Below are positions 42,388 to 52,700 of a DNA stretch of 64,000 nucleotides, piece after piece. Within the stretch, counting starts at the first letter, position 1; every line of letters begins with the position of its first letter. The stretch is taken from NCBI GenBank assembly GCA_027452215.1, contig DAIDGQ010000009.1, forward strand, positions 62,001 to 126,000. The letters are read 5' to 3'. The notes under the pieces were generated by a model that saw only the letters and a list, made by a program, of their open reading frames with translations, searched no databases and had not been told where the DNA came from. The stretch comes from Granulicella sp. GTDB lineage: Bacteria > Acidobacteriota > Terriglobia > Terriglobales > Acidobacteriaceae. The position numbers were made by a program, and so were the translations under genes.

Positions 42388-43446
42388 ATGATTGTGCAGA
42401 TACCAAAGACGATGCGTGCACTGGTGAAGGCTGCGGCCGCTCCAGGGATGGAGATGCGCGAGGTTCCGGTGCCGAAGATCGGAGCGACGGATGTTCTCGT
42501 CGCCGTCGAAACGGCGTCGGTGTGCGGCACCGACTTGCACATCTATCACTGGGACGAGTGGGCTCAGGCACGGATTAAGCCTCCGTATATTCCAGGGCAT
42601 GAATTTTGCGGGACGATCGCGGCAGTGGGCGAGCTGGTCCATGGTGTTGCGGTCGGGGATTTCGTCTCGGCTGAGATGCATGTGGCGTGCGGGCATTGCC
42701 TGCAGTGCCGCAGCGGACAGGCGCACGTCTGCCAATTTGTAAAGATCCTTGGCGTCGATGCGGATGGTGCGTTCGCGGATTATGCAAGGATTCCGGCGAG
42801 CAATGTATGGAAGCTCGATCCCTCAATTCCGCGGGACTTCGGGTCGCTGTTCGATCCTTTTGGCAACGCGGTGCATACGGTGCTGTCAGGTGCGATTGCA
42901 GGGCAGACTGTTGCCGTAACGGGCTGCGGGCCGATTGGATTATTTTCGATTGCGGTCGCGAAGGCTTGTGGGGCCGCCCGGATCTTCGCGATTGAGCCGA
43001 ATGCGCAGCGGCGCGAGCTTGCGAAGAAGTTGGGCGCAGACGATCTGCTGGACCCAGCCAAGGACGATGTCGAACAACAGGTCAAGGCCGCGACCGGCGG
43101 CAATGGCGTGGACGTGTTGCTGGAGATGTCGGGCCACCCGTCAGCCATTCAGCAGGGTTTTCGACTGCTGAGAATGGGAGGCCGCGCGTCCTTGCTCGGG
43201 ATTCCCTCGCGTCCCGTGGAGATGGACCTGGCGAACGCACTGATCTTCAAAGGCGCCACGGTGCACGGGATCAATGGGCGGAAGATGTACGAGACGTGGT
43301 TTCAGGCAGAGGCTCTGATCCGCGACCGTGGAATTGATCTGTCGCCGGTGATTACGCATCGGTTGCCGCTGGCGCAGTTCGATGAGGCGATGCATCTGTT
43401 GGAGTCGGGTGAGGCCAGCAAGATTCTGCTGACCGTGAAGCAGTAG
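42388..43446 (+). CDS. tdh: L-threonine 3-dehydrogenase (zinc-dependent)
   Basis: Tdh oxidises threonine to 2-amino-3-ketobutyrate with NAD+. The 352-residue MDR enzyme has the catalytic zinc ligands in CGTDLHIYHWDEWAQ and GHEFCG, the structural zinc cluster CGHCLQCRSGQAHVC, and NAD-binding VTGCGPIGLFSIAVAKACGA. The motif HIYHWDEWAQ is diagnostic for threonine dehydrogenase among zinc dehydrogenases. Starts at ATG 42388 (MIVQIPKTMRALV); the ATG eight codons on is an option. kbl, the next enzyme, lies 1.1 kb downstream, separated by an opposite-strand lipoprotein gene and a terminator. Confidence 0.93.
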   Translation: MIVQIPKTMRALVKAAAAPGMEMREVPVPKIGATDVLVAVETASVCGTDLHIYHWDEWAQARIKPPYIPGHEFCGTIAAVGELVHGVAVGDFVSAEMHVACGHCLQCRSGQAHVCQFVKILGVDADGAFADYARIPASNVWKLDPSIPRDFGSLFDPFGNAVHTVLSGAIAGQTVAVTGCGPIGLFSIAVAKACGAARIFAIEPNAQRRELAKKLGADDLLDPAKDDVEQQVKAATGGNGVDVLLEMSGHPSAIQQGFRLLRMGGRASLLGIPSRPVEMDLANALIFKGATVHGINGRKMYETWFQAEALIRDRGIDLSPVITHRLPLAQFDEAMHLLESGEASKILLTVKQ

Positions 43447-43462
43447 GATTCACACGCAATAC

Positions 43463-43495
43463 GAAAGAGGCCCGTCATCACGACGGGCCTCTTTC
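43463..43495 (+). terminator. Intrinsic terminator of tdh
   Basis: GAAAGAGGCCCGTC pairs perfectly with GACGGGCCTCTTTC (14 bp) over a 5-nt loop, 17 nt after the tdh stop. The convergent lipoprotein gene ends 20 nt further on, so it may act for both. Confidence 0.9.
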
Positions 43496-43514
43496 CTGTT
43501 GGATGAGTTATGGC

Positions 43515-44474
43515 TTAGGGGTTCTGCACGACGAGGGGATCGGCGAGGCGGAAGTGGACGATCGACTCTGCGGGTATGTCGATGTCCTTATTCCCGGTGG
43601 CGCCCGCGAGCAAGGTGCCTGCGCCTGCGCCCGCAGCTCCGCCAATGGCGAGACCGACACCGCCGGTAGCGAGGCCGCCGATGAGCATGCCGGCACCCGT
43701 CATGCCGCCGATAAAGCCTGCGGTACGACGTCCCTTACCGCGCTTGGTGCTGACATTATCACGCGTGTCGAGGGGGTATTGATAGCCGTTGAGAGTCATC
43801 GAGGTGAGCCGCAGTTCGAGGATGGATGCTCCCTTGAAGTGGCCGCGGCGATGAGCTGCGTCGATGCGTCCGCTTACGGGTGTCCCTCGCGGAATGACGA
43901 TGTTGCCGTTGCTCTCCACCGGCTCGACCACTTCACCATCGAAGCGATCGCCCGCGCGGGTCGTCTTCACGCTGATGCGTTGATTGATGCGGATGGCGAG
44001 TTCTGTTCCCGCAGGCACACTGAGGGAGACTGGAGCAGGAGCCTGATTCGGCTGGTTAGGCTGCCCCATTGGCTGGCCGGAGCCGTTGGGAGCTGGCTGG
44101 CCATTCCCATAGCCTTGGGCGTTTCCTGATCCGGGCTGGTTGCTGCCGTACGGTTGAGGAGGGCCCTGAGCGGCGGAGGTCAGCGGCGTGATGACTGGGT
44201 CGGTGCTATGCGGCGGGTTGCCGGGCGGCGGCGGTGTGATGAGGGTCGAAACGGCCGGCTTCTGGCCGGGGGCGAAAGGCGGCTCAACGGTCTTGGTCAC
44301 AGTGTCGCCGTTGTTGTCGATGTATTGCACCTGTTGCGGAATATTTGTCGCGACGGCTTGCTTCTTGGCCTGATCGAGCGCCTTATCCTGCTTACTTGCG
44401 CAACCGGCAAGCAGGGCGAGAGCCATTAGGCCTGCTCCGGTAAGAATACTGAAACGTGCGTTCTGAGTTGCCAT
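43515..44474 (-). CDS. Putative lipoprotein with Gly-rich C-terminal domain
   Basis: A 319-residue exported lipoprotein: signal peptide MATQNARFSILTGAGLMALA with lipobox LLAGC. AAGGAGA lies directly before the ATG. The middle is a low-complexity Pro/Gly/Gln/Asn linker (SNQPGSGNAQGYGNGQP). The C-terminal domain begins VPAGTELAIRINQRISVKTTRAGDRFDGEV, a fold seen in VirB10/TrbI-like and BON-adjacent barrels, and continues into a Gly-zipper stretch (GGMTGAGMLIGGLATGGVGLAIGG) like that of OmpA/17-kDa-antigen type lipoproteins. It probably sits in the outer membrane. Function unknown. Confidence 0.8.
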   Translation of the reverse strand: MATQNARFSILTGAGLMALALLAGCASKQDKALDQAKKQAVATNIPQQVQYIDNNGDTVTKTVEPPFAPGQKPAVSTLITPPPPGNPPHSTDPVITPLTSAAQGPPQPYGSNQPGSGNAQGYGNGQPAPNGSGQPMGQPNQPNQAPAPVSLSVPAGTELAIRINQRISVKTTRAGDRFDGEVVEPVESNGNIVIPRGTPVSGRIDAAHRRGHFKGASILELRLTSMTLNGYQYPLDTRDNVSTKRGKGRRTAGFIGGMTGAGMLIGGLATGGVGLAIGGAAGAGAGTLLAGATGNKDIDIPAESIVHFRLADPLVVQNP

Positions 44475-44603
44475 GGTTCTCCTTCCACGATGGTACGTGG
44501 CTTATGTAAGACCTCAACTGCCGAAATCTTGGCTTAAGATTCGATGCGAGTTGTGAGCCGTTTCGCTGCCTAAAAGGAAAGAAAGGTTTAAGATCAAACT
44601 ACT

Positions 44604-45842
44604 ATGAGCAGCGCAACAACCCTTCTTGAAGATACATCGTCGAAACGCCCGCAGTTAGCCCACCTTAGTGCACAACTGGATGACCTGAGATCGCGGGGAA
44701 CGCATTTCAAGCTGCGTGTCCTCGATGATGAGCAGGCGCAGGTCTGTCATTACGATGGTCGCGAAGTGATCAACCTCGCTTCGAATAATTATCTGGGCCT
44801 TTGCAATCACCCGAAACTGCGTGAGGCCGCGATTGCGGCAGTCGAAAAGTACGGCGTCGGGTCAGGCGCTGTCAGGACGATTGCCGGTACGATGCGGATT
44901 CACATGGAGCTCGAAGAGAAGATCGCGCGGTTCAAAGGAGTTGAAGCGTGCGTCGTGTTTCAATCGGGATTTACGGCCAACGCCGGCACAGTATCGAGCA
45001 TTTTAGGGAAGGAAGACTTCATTCTTTCCGATGAGTTGAATCATGCGAGCATCATTGACGGTGCGAGGCTTTCGCGGGCGAAGATCAAGGTGTTTCGACA
45101 TAAGGATGTGGCGCACGCGGAGGAGTTGCTGAAAGAGATTGAGAACGAGCCGGGGAGGAAGTTGGTGATCACCGACGGAGTGTTCTCAATGGATGGCGAT
45201 ATTGGGCCGGTGGCTGCATTGGCTGATCTGTGCGACAAGTATGGCGCGATCATGATGGTGGACGATGCCCATGCGAGCGGCGTGCTGGGACGCAATGGCC
45301 GCGGCAGCGTGGACCACTTCGATTGCACGCAGCGCGTCGATGTGCAGGTGGGCACGCTCTCGAAGGCCATTGGCGCGTTGGGCGGATACGTCTGCGGCTC
45401 GCGCGATTTGATTGACTATCTTTACCATCGCGCCAGGCCGTTCCTATTTTCGACGTCGCATCCGCCGAGCGTTGCTGCGAGTTGTATTGCTGGGTTCGAC
45501 ATTCTCGAGAACGAGCCGGAGCGAATTGAACGGCTGTGGGCGAACACGAAGTATTTTCAAGAGCAGTTGACGGGTGCTGGCTTTGATATCGGTGGAAGGA
45601 CGACGCCGAAGAGTGAGACGCCGATTACGCCGATCATCATCGGTGATGGGCGCAAGACGATGGAGTACAGCCGCGCGCTGTTTGAGCAGGGACTGATGGC
45701 GACAGGGATTGCGTTTCCCACCGTGCCTGAAGGCAAGGCCCGCGTTCGCTGCATCATGACCAGCGAGCACACACGCGCGCAGATCGATAAGGCGCTGGAG
45801 ATTCTAGCGAGTACGGCGAAGCGGATGGATCTGCTGGCTTAG
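44604..45842 (+). CDS. kbl: Glycine C-acetyltransferase (2-amino-3-ketobutyrate CoA ligase)
   Basis: Kbl cleaves 2-amino-3-ketobutyrate with CoA to glycine and acetyl-CoA, completing threonine degradation begun by Tdh. The 412-residue PLP enzyme has INLASNNYLGLCNHPKL, GSGAVRTIAGTMRIHMELE, VDDAHASGVLGRNGRGS and the PLP lysine in GTLSKAIGALGGYVCGS. AAAGGAAAG precedes the ATG. 8-Amino-7-oxononanoate synthase is a close relative; the nearby tdh and the motif set favour Kbl. It ends 8 nt from the convergent relA stop. Confidence 0.92.
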   Translation: MSSATTLLEDTSSKRPQLAHLSAQLDDLRSRGTHFKLRVLDDEQAQVCHYDGREVINLASNNYLGLCNHPKLREAAIAAVEKYGVGSGAVRTIAGTMRIHMELEEKIARFKGVEACVVFQSGFTANAGTVSSILGKEDFILSDELNHASIIDGARLSRAKIKVFRHKDVAHAEELLKEIENEPGRKLVITDGVFSMDGDIGPVAALADLCDKYGAIMMVDDAHASGVLGRNGRGSVDHFDCTQRVDVQVGTLSKAIGALGGYVCGSRDLIDYLYHRARPFLFSTSHPPSVAASCIAGFDILENEPERIERLWANTKYFQEQLTGAGFDIGGRTTPKSETPITPIIIGDGRKTMEYSRALFEQGLMATGIAFPTVPEGKARVRCIMTSEHTRAQIDKALEILASTAKRMDLLA

Positions 45843-45849
45843 ACGGAGC

Positions 45850-48261
45850 TTAGATCTTTTGTACGCGGTGAATGGCGCGGACGCCCGGTACCTTGCGCAG
45901 ATTCTGGGTAAGACGCGTCAAGTGGCGGAGGTCCAGGGTCTCGATGACGAAGTCGACGTTCACGGCATCGTCATCCGCGGGGCGCGTCTCAACCGACTTG
46001 ATGTTCGTTCCATCCTCGGAGATGATGGCCGCGAATTCCTTGAGGAGCCCAGCGCGGTCGTCAACGATGATGACCAGCTTGACGGGATAGGTGGTGGGTT
46101 TGGGTGAGTTGGGTGAACTGGGGCCCGTTGTCTCAGACCACTCGACTTCGATGCGGCGGTCGGCCTCGTACAAAAGATTCTGCACGTTAGGACAGCTCCG
46201 GGCGTGGACCGCCACTCCCTTTCCACGGGTCACATAGCCAATAATTTCTTCGCCGCGAATCGGGTTACAGCAACGTGCTCGGTAGACGAGGAGATCATCC
46301 TGCCCCTCCACCTGCAGCGACTCTGAACCTTTGCCAAAGAAGACGCGCTTGACTGACTCCGACATGTGCGACAGCGTGTTGCCGATGGAACCGGGTTCGC
46401 TTGGCGCGGATTCGGCGGGCATAGTGCTCCCGGGCTCGAGCTTGTTTAATATCTGTCGAGCGGAATATTTTCCAAAGCCAATGCCGGCAAGCAGGTCTTG
46501 CTCGGCCCCAAGCCCATATTCATTTGCGATACGGTCGTAATCGGGAGTCTTGAATTTATCCAGCGATAGCTTGTAACGGCGCGCCTCACGCTGCAGGAGC
46601 TTGGTGCCGATTTCGATGGCGCGTGCACGTTGATTTTCATTGAGCCAATGCTTAATCTTGTTTCGAGCGCGAGAGCTTTTGGTGAAACTCAGCCAGTCCC
46701 GCGAGGGTGCGTGGCCTGCCTGAGTCGTGATCTCGACGATATCTCCATTGCGTAGGCGAGAGCGAAGCGGGACGATGCGGCCGTTGACTTTCGCGCCCGT
46801 TGTCGCGTGCCCCACGTCCGTGTGGATGGCATAGGCAAAGTCGACTGGGCTGGCGTCCTTGGGCAGAACGATGACCTTGCCCTTGGGTGTAAAGGTGTAG
46901 ACCTCTTCTGGATACAGATCGATGCGCAGCGTCGACATGAACTCGTTCGGGTCGGTCATCTCGCGCTGCCATTCCATCAGCTGGCGAACCCATGCGAGGC
47001 GCTGCTCATCCTTCGCGGTGACAGTATCCGTGGCCTTATATTTCCAGTGCGCCGCGATGCCTTCTTCAGCAACGCGGTGCATATCTTCGGTGCGGATCTG
47101 TACCTCGAACTGATGACCACCCTCTGCGATCAGGGTCGTGTGGAGAGATTGATAGAGGTTGGGGCGAGGCATCGCGATGAAGTCTTTGAATCGGCCAGGG
47201 ACAGGACGCCAAATGCTGTGCAGCAGCCCGAGCACGGCGTAGCAATCGGGTTCAGTCTCAGTGATCACGCGAACCGCGAAAAGATCGAAGACTTGCTCTA
47301 CAGGAATATTGTGCGCAACGAGCTTTTGCTGGATTGAGTAGAGGCGCTTGATGCGCGATTCGACGCGAGCCTTGACCCCGGCCTCTTGCAGTTTGCTTTC
47401 TAGCGTAGCGACCGTCCGCTGTAAAAACGCCTCTCCCTCGTTGCGGAGAGAGTCGACCTCGGTGGAGAGCTGCGTGTAGGTGAAGGGATCGATGTAGCGG
47501 AACGCTAGATCTTCGAGTTCGCCTCGCAATTTACCCATGCCAAGACGGTGGGCGAGTGGGGCATAGACATCGAGGGTCTCCCGGGCGATGCGCTTCTGCT
47601 TTTCCGGCTTGAGATGCTCAAGCGTGCGCATGTTGTGCAGACGATCGGCAAGCTTGATGATGACGACCCGGAGGTCGGTGACCATGGCAAGAAGCATCTT
47701 GCGGATGTTCTCGGCCTGATGGTCCTCGCGATTGGCGAACTTGATCTTGTCGAGCTTGGTGACCCCTTCCACAATGTGGGCGACTTGCTCGCCAAAGCGG
47801 CGGGCAATGTCGTTGGCTGTAACGTCGGTATCTTCGACGGCGTCGTGGAGCAGCCCGGCAGCAATCGCTGTGGCGTCCATTTTGAGTTCAGCTAGCACTT
47901 GAGCGACCTCAAGCGGATGGCCAATGTAGGGCTCACCTGAGGCGCGCAGTTGACCTTCATGTTTCTGGATACAGAACGCCCATGCTGAACGAATGAGATT
48001 GAGGTCATCCGCGGGACGATTTGCCTTGACTGTCTCAAGCAGATGCTCGAAGCGAGCATCGAGAATGGGACGGCCACTTATGGGATTTTCGGCTTGGTCG
48101 ACGACGACGGCACCTGTGGACGCAGTACCAGCGAGCGAAGTAGCGAGGGGAGCTGCTTGGAGCTCCTTGCCGACTTCGCTGGATGGGGTCGCACCGGTGG
48201 AGGTTGGCGCGATGGGATCAGGTGCGCTGGAGATAGGCGCTTCGGGCCGCACTATTGCCAT
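45850..48261 (-). CDS. Bifunctional (p)ppGpp synthetase/hydrolase (RelA/SpoT)
   Basis: An 803-residue Rel protein. The HD hydrolase domain is intact: GHPLEVAQVLAELKMDATAIAAGLLHDAVEDTDVT. The synthetase domain follows with AMPRPNLYQSLHTTLIAEGG, then TGS (VYTFTPKGKVIVLPKDASPV), a zinc-finger-like YRARCCNPIRGEEIIGYVTRG and a C-terminal ACT domain (LVIIVDDRAGLLKEFAAIISED). It makes and destroys (p)ppGpp in response to amino-acid starvation. The N-terminus has ~60 extra Ala/Pro-rich residues. TATAAT lies 5 nt before the ATG, so the mRNA is probably leaderless, fitting direct control of this regulator by transcription. Confidence 0.95.
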   Translation of the reverse strand: MAIVRPEAPISSAPDPIAPTSTGATPSSEVGKELQAAPLATSLAGTASTGAVVVDQAENPISGRPILDARFEHLLETVKANRPADDLNLIRSAWAFCIQKHEGQLRASGEPYIGHPLEVAQVLAELKMDATAIAAGLLHDAVEDTDVTANDIARRFGEQVAHIVEGVTKLDKIKFANREDHQAENIRKMLLAMVTDLRVVIIKLADRLHNMRTLEHLKPEKQKRIARETLDVYAPLAHRLGMGKLRGELEDLAFRYIDPFTYTQLSTEVDSLRNEGEAFLQRTVATLESKLQEAGVKARVESRIKRLYSIQQKLVAHNIPVEQVFDLFAVRVITETEPDCYAVLGLLHSIWRPVPGRFKDFIAMPRPNLYQSLHTTLIAEGGHQFEVQIRTEDMHRVAEEGIAAHWKYKATDTVTAKDEQRLAWVRQLMEWQREMTDPNEFMSTLRIDLYPEEVYTFTPKGKVIVLPKDASPVDFAYAIHTDVGHATTGAKVNGRIVPLRSRLRNGDIVEITTQAGHAPSRDWLSFTKSSRARNKIKHWLNENQRARAIEIGTKLLQREARRYKLSLDKFKTPDYDRIANEYGLGAEQDLLAGIGFGKYSARQILNKLEPGSTMPAESAPSEPGSIGNTLSHMSESVKRVFFGKGSESLQVEGQDDLLVYRARCCNPIRGEEIIGYVTRGKGVAVHARSCPNVQNLLYEADRRIEVEWSETTGPSSPNSPKPTTYPVKLVIIVDDRAGLLKEFAAIISEDGTNIKSVETRPADDDAVNVDFVIETLDLRHLTRLTQNLRKVPGVRAIHRVQKI

Positions 48262-48266
48262 GCGTT

Positions 48267-48295
48267 ATTATACGGGCGGCATAAGCGACTGTCGT
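48267..48295 (-). promoter_or_regulatory. Promoter of relA/spoT (leaderless start)
   Basis: On the minus strand ACGACA, 17 nt and a perfect TATAAT. The -10 ends 5 nt before the ATG, so transcription must begin at or just inside the start codon. No Shine-Dalgarno is present. Confidence 0.6.
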
Positions 48296-48349
48296 CAATC
48301 GCTGGGTTGACGGGTTGATTTAGAGGGTTCGGGCGATGCAGTTCCGTGC

Positions 48350-49540
48350 TCATTGTTTCAGTGCGCCGGGATTAGGACGCTTGCCTCCATGTGCCCAGTG
48401 CACCATTTCATCGAATGCATCGCCGATCTGGTTCTGGGTAAAGTTGCAGTGACCCTCGCGATCAACGATCTGCTGGACGAAGTTTTCTTCAGCGCCGGCG
48501 GCCTGGACTACGCGGTCATAGCTCGCGAGTTGAGGAATCTGCACGATGGGATCATAAACGGTATGGAGCGCCAGCATAGGACGGCCGAGGTGGCCGTTCG
48601 GGGTGTAATGGCGCATCAAGTACGCACGCGCCTGAGGTACTGCGGCATAGCGCTTCACTTTGTCATTTAGTTCGAAGTCGCTGGAGCTGCTGGTGGGGCT
48701 TGTGCCGCTGTAGACATAGTTTCGATTGTCGAAAGGATTGCCGCCTCCACGACGCTGCATGTCCGCGATCACAAATGTCCAGTAGGCAATGTCGTGGGCA
48801 AGATCGAGATCGGAATGGAGACCGGTGAGGTTGCGCATGAGTGTGGCGGACGCAGGATTGCTGCGTAACGCTGCAAGCACTTTGTCTCGATCGGCAAGTG
48901 TGTCTTCATAGTCCGGGGGCACCGGATCCAGCGACCGCATGACGTCAGGGAAGTAGTAATCGAAGGCGGCACGCATCGCGAACCGACGCCCAAAGGATTG
49001 AGATGTGGGACCGACAGAACCGCAGAGGTCAAGACCTCCCGCGTAGGGTTTGGGGCTGAGTTCAAGGGTAATGGCGACGAGTTCGCCACCCATAGAACTG
49101 CCCGCAACAAAGGTGTCGTGGGGCTGCCCGTACTTTTTGATGAAGTACCGTCGGAGTGACTCCGTCTCCGGATACGCCTGCTGGAGAGCCCACCCAGTTT
49201 GAGAGTAGGCACTCTGGACGACGGCGTAATGGCGATCGAAAAAGGGCTCCTGTTGACCGGCGAGGCGTTCAGCGATGTGGAAGCTGACAGGCTTGAGCGA
49301 GTACCCATGGTAGAAAACGACGAGCGAATGATTCCAGATTGTGGGGATGTCGATGCGGTAGGCTGCGCCGTCGACAAAGCCGACTTCAGTCAGGCCCGAT
49401 GGCGACTGGAGTACCTTTATCTGGGCGGCCTTCTGAACGGGGGAAGCCGCATGCAGAGCTGCCGAGGACAGGGCAACGGCCGCTGCAATGGGCAGTGTCG
49501 CGATAAGAGCGAAGATGGGTCGTCGTGCATGCTGAGGCAT
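48350..49540 (-). CDS. Exported alpha/beta-hydrolase
   Basis: A 396-residue exported protein with signal peptide MPQHARRPIFALIATLPIAA ending AALHAAS. The nucleophile elbow is AGSSMGG in HDTFVAGSSMGGELVAITL; an acid and His are expected later (LALHTVYDPIV, then DREGHCNFTQ). The fold resembles peptidase S15/esterase-type hydrolases. The oxyanion stretch is VVFYHGYS. Substrate unknown; one candidate is short esters or peptides outside the cytoplasm. A TAGAAT-like -10 lies 14 nt before the ATG. It ends 89 nt after the relA start. Confidence 0.82.
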   Translation of the reverse strand: MPQHARRPIFALIATLPIAAAVALSSAALHAASPVQKAAQIKVLQSPSGLTEVGFVDGAAYRIDIPTIWNHSLVVFYHGYSLKPVSFHIAERLAGQQEPFFDRHYAVVQSAYSQTGWALQQAYPETESLRRYFIKKYGQPHDTFVAGSSMGGELVAITLELSPKPYAGGLDLCGSVGPTSQSFGRRFAMRAAFDYYFPDVMRSLDPVPPDYEDTLADRDKVLAALRSNPASATLMRNLTGLHSDLDLAHDIAYWTFVIADMQRRGGGNPFDNRNYVYSGTSPTSSSSDFELNDKVKRYAAVPQARAYLMRHYTPNGHLGRPMLALHTVYDPIVQIPQLASYDRVVQAAGAEENFVQQIVDREGHCNFTQNQIGDAFDEMVHWAHGGKRPNPGALKQ

Positions 49541-49759
49541 GGGCAGGTTGGATCATTCTATCGCGGGATTGATTCGCGAGTGAGTCGGAGCTTTACGAAA
49601 CCAATGATTGGCCCCATGCTTCGCATATCTCGGCCGCCGAGGCCACTCAGAGTGCCATTAAATATTTCGCGACTTTGCAATCAGCCTTGACGTCGCAGGA
49701 GCGTTCTTGTGATCGCCTCTCCAACGCATCTCGTTCCTTCATTCTGCTTCAGCCGATTC

Positions 49760-52700
49760 CTAGACGGACCCTCCATCAGAAATTACCTGCTGCTGATCAG
49801 TTTTACCCTCGTCGTCCCGACGACCGTATACCAGAAGGTAGACCGCTGGTACGAGAAACACCGTTACAACAACCGAAACCGAGAGGCCACCGATAATTGC
49901 TCGTGCAAGCGGAGCATATTGCTCGCTTCCTGCTTCCAGCCCAAGTGCCAATGGGATCATCCCAAGCAGCGTTGCGAGAGAGGTCATCAGAATCGGACGC
50001 AGGCGGATTTTGCAGGACTGAACCACCGACTCTCTGTAGCTCATTCCTCGACTATGCAGAATGCCTGCGAACTCCACAATCAGGATGCTGTTTGAGACCA
50101 CGATTCCAACCATCATGATCACACCCATCAGCGACATCACATTCAGCGTAGATCCAGTAATCACCAGCAGCACGATTACGCCCGCAAGTCCCGGCGGTAT
50201 CGCCATCAATATGATGAATGGGTCAATGAACGATGTGAACTGTGCCATAAGCAGCAGGTACACCAGAACCACAGCCAGAAGGATTCCAAGGCCGAATCGC
50301 AAAAACGAAGCGTCCATGCTCTGCACAGCCCCATGCATCAGCACACGCATGCCATTCGCCGTCGGAACGTCCTTGATCGCCCGGTTCACCTGCTTGCTCA
50401 CAGCATTCAGAGCCTCTGTTTTTGGCAGGACATACACATCGATTACGCGCCGCAGTTGATAGTGGTCGACCTCCGTCGGCGTGTCGATTCGCTGGGTAAA
50501 TACGACAGACCGGAGCGGCGTGTAGCTTTGACTGCCTTTGCCGCGAAGAGGGATGTTTCCTAGCTCCTCCATGTTCATGCGACCTATCTGCGGATTCGAG
50601 TATTGCACGGTAAGCATGTAGTTATTTCCAGACTTCGGATCGATCCAATAGCTCGGTGCAATCACACCATTCGAAGTGAGCGCCGTTATAACGTTGTCGA
50701 CAACATCCTTAGGTGTCAGCCCAATCAAACTGGCGCGTTCACGATCAATGTTCATTGCCAGCCCCGGGTACTTCAGGTCTTGCGGAATGAAAACAGCGGA
50801 GACGCTCTTCGATGTGCGAAGCTTCGTTGCAAGGTCCTCTGCGGCTGCAAACGCAGCCTTCTCATCACTGGAGGCAATTTGGATATCAATTGGCGCTGGA
50901 AGCCCTTGATTCACGACCGAGTCCACCAGGCCGCCAACCTGAAAGTAGGTAGTCAACTGCGGCAGTTGCGATGCAAGCGCATCTCTCACCTTTGTAATGT
51001 AGGCATAGCTCCCAATCTTATGCCCTTCATTCAGGCTCACCTGGACGAACGCAGTATCCATCGCGGAGTTTGGAGTGTAGATCGCGGAGAGATCCGGCGT
51101 AATCCCAATATTGGAGACAATCATGCCAAGATCAGCAGGTGCCACGACCTGCCGTATTATGGCCTCTACCTTACCGACGTCTTCGTTACTCACCTCGATA
51201 CGTGTGCCGCTCGGCATCTTCACGTTCACGATGAACTGTCCCGGATCAGTGCGAGGGAAATATGCGCGGCCCAGGAACGGCACAAATATTAAAATCACAA
51301 GTGCCGTCCCACCCAGCATCGCTGCGGTGGATAGTCCCGGAGACTGGAGCGTCCAGTCAGCCAGGCGTACATAGCGCTCCAGCATTCCCGCGAAGCCCAG
51401 GTTGAACAGGTCGACGCCGCGTTGGAATATCGAAGCCTTCCTCTTGGGATTGCCCTTTGACTTCGCATCAGCATTGGCTGTCGGATTAATTTTGCTGTTC
51501 TCTTCGTGTTCGATGCCAGCGTCATCCTTTGGTTTTGGATGAATAAATTTTGCGCAAAAGAGCGGGACCAGCGTCATCGAGAATAGATAAGACGCGAAGA
51601 TCGTGAACACAACCCCATACGCCAGATCAGTAAAGATGTATTTGCTAACTCCGTTGAGAATGAATACTGGAAAGAACACGACCGCCGTTGTTACCGTTGC
51701 TGCAAACACCGGAAGCGCGACCTCTGTGGCCCCATCTCCCGCGGCAACTTCCGCGGACGCACCTTCTTCCATGAAGCGAAAAATGTTCTCCAGCACAATA
51801 ACGGAGTTATCGATCAGGCGAGACAACACCAGAGCCAACCCGCCTAAGAGCATCGTATTGATTGCACCACCCATGGCGCTCACGATGAGGAGACAGGTCA
51901 GCACCGCGAGAGGAATGGCAATCAATGCAGCGATCGTCGCCCTCGGACTGCCAAGGAATACCAGGATCATCAGGCCGGTTAGTAGAAGCCCGATGCCCGC
52001 TTCTTTCAGCAGGTTCCTGATGGCTCCTTTTACAAATACAGACTGATCGAAGACCACTGCGGTCTTGAGACTGGAGGGGATATCGACCAATCTCTTCACG
52101 GCGGCACGCATGCCATTCACGATCGATATCGTGTTGCTCTTGCCTGCTTGCTTCAACACTGGAATATAGACGGAGCGCTGCCCATTGATACGAACAATAT
52201 TCGTCTGAATGGCTCCCGAATCCTCAGCGTGTCCTATATCTCCGACCAGCACAGAAGCGTTGCCGACAGAACGAAGAGGAATCGAGTTAATCTGATCAGG
52301 CGTCGGAATTTGACTGTTCGCATAGATATTGAAGTCCAGTGTCCCGATCCGCACGTCACCTGCCGGAAGAATCAGATTGGAGTCGTTCACGCTCCCGACA
52401 ACATCCATCACGCTCATGTTGTGAGCTTCGAGCTTCAGTGGATCTACAAAGACTTGAATCTGTCGATAAGTGCCGCCGAATGGTTGGGGGACCGACGCTC
52501 CCTGCACATTCGCAATCTGATCGCGAACGCTGAACTGCGCAAGATCCTTGAGTTGGGTCTCGTCCAATCCTTTGCCTTCCAGTGTCACCAGACAGATGGG
52601 TTGACTAGATGCCGTCATCCCCAGCACGACTGGAGGCAGCGTCCCCGGAGGCAGGCGTCTCAGATCCGCGAGCGCCAGATTGGCAATGTTACTCAGCGCC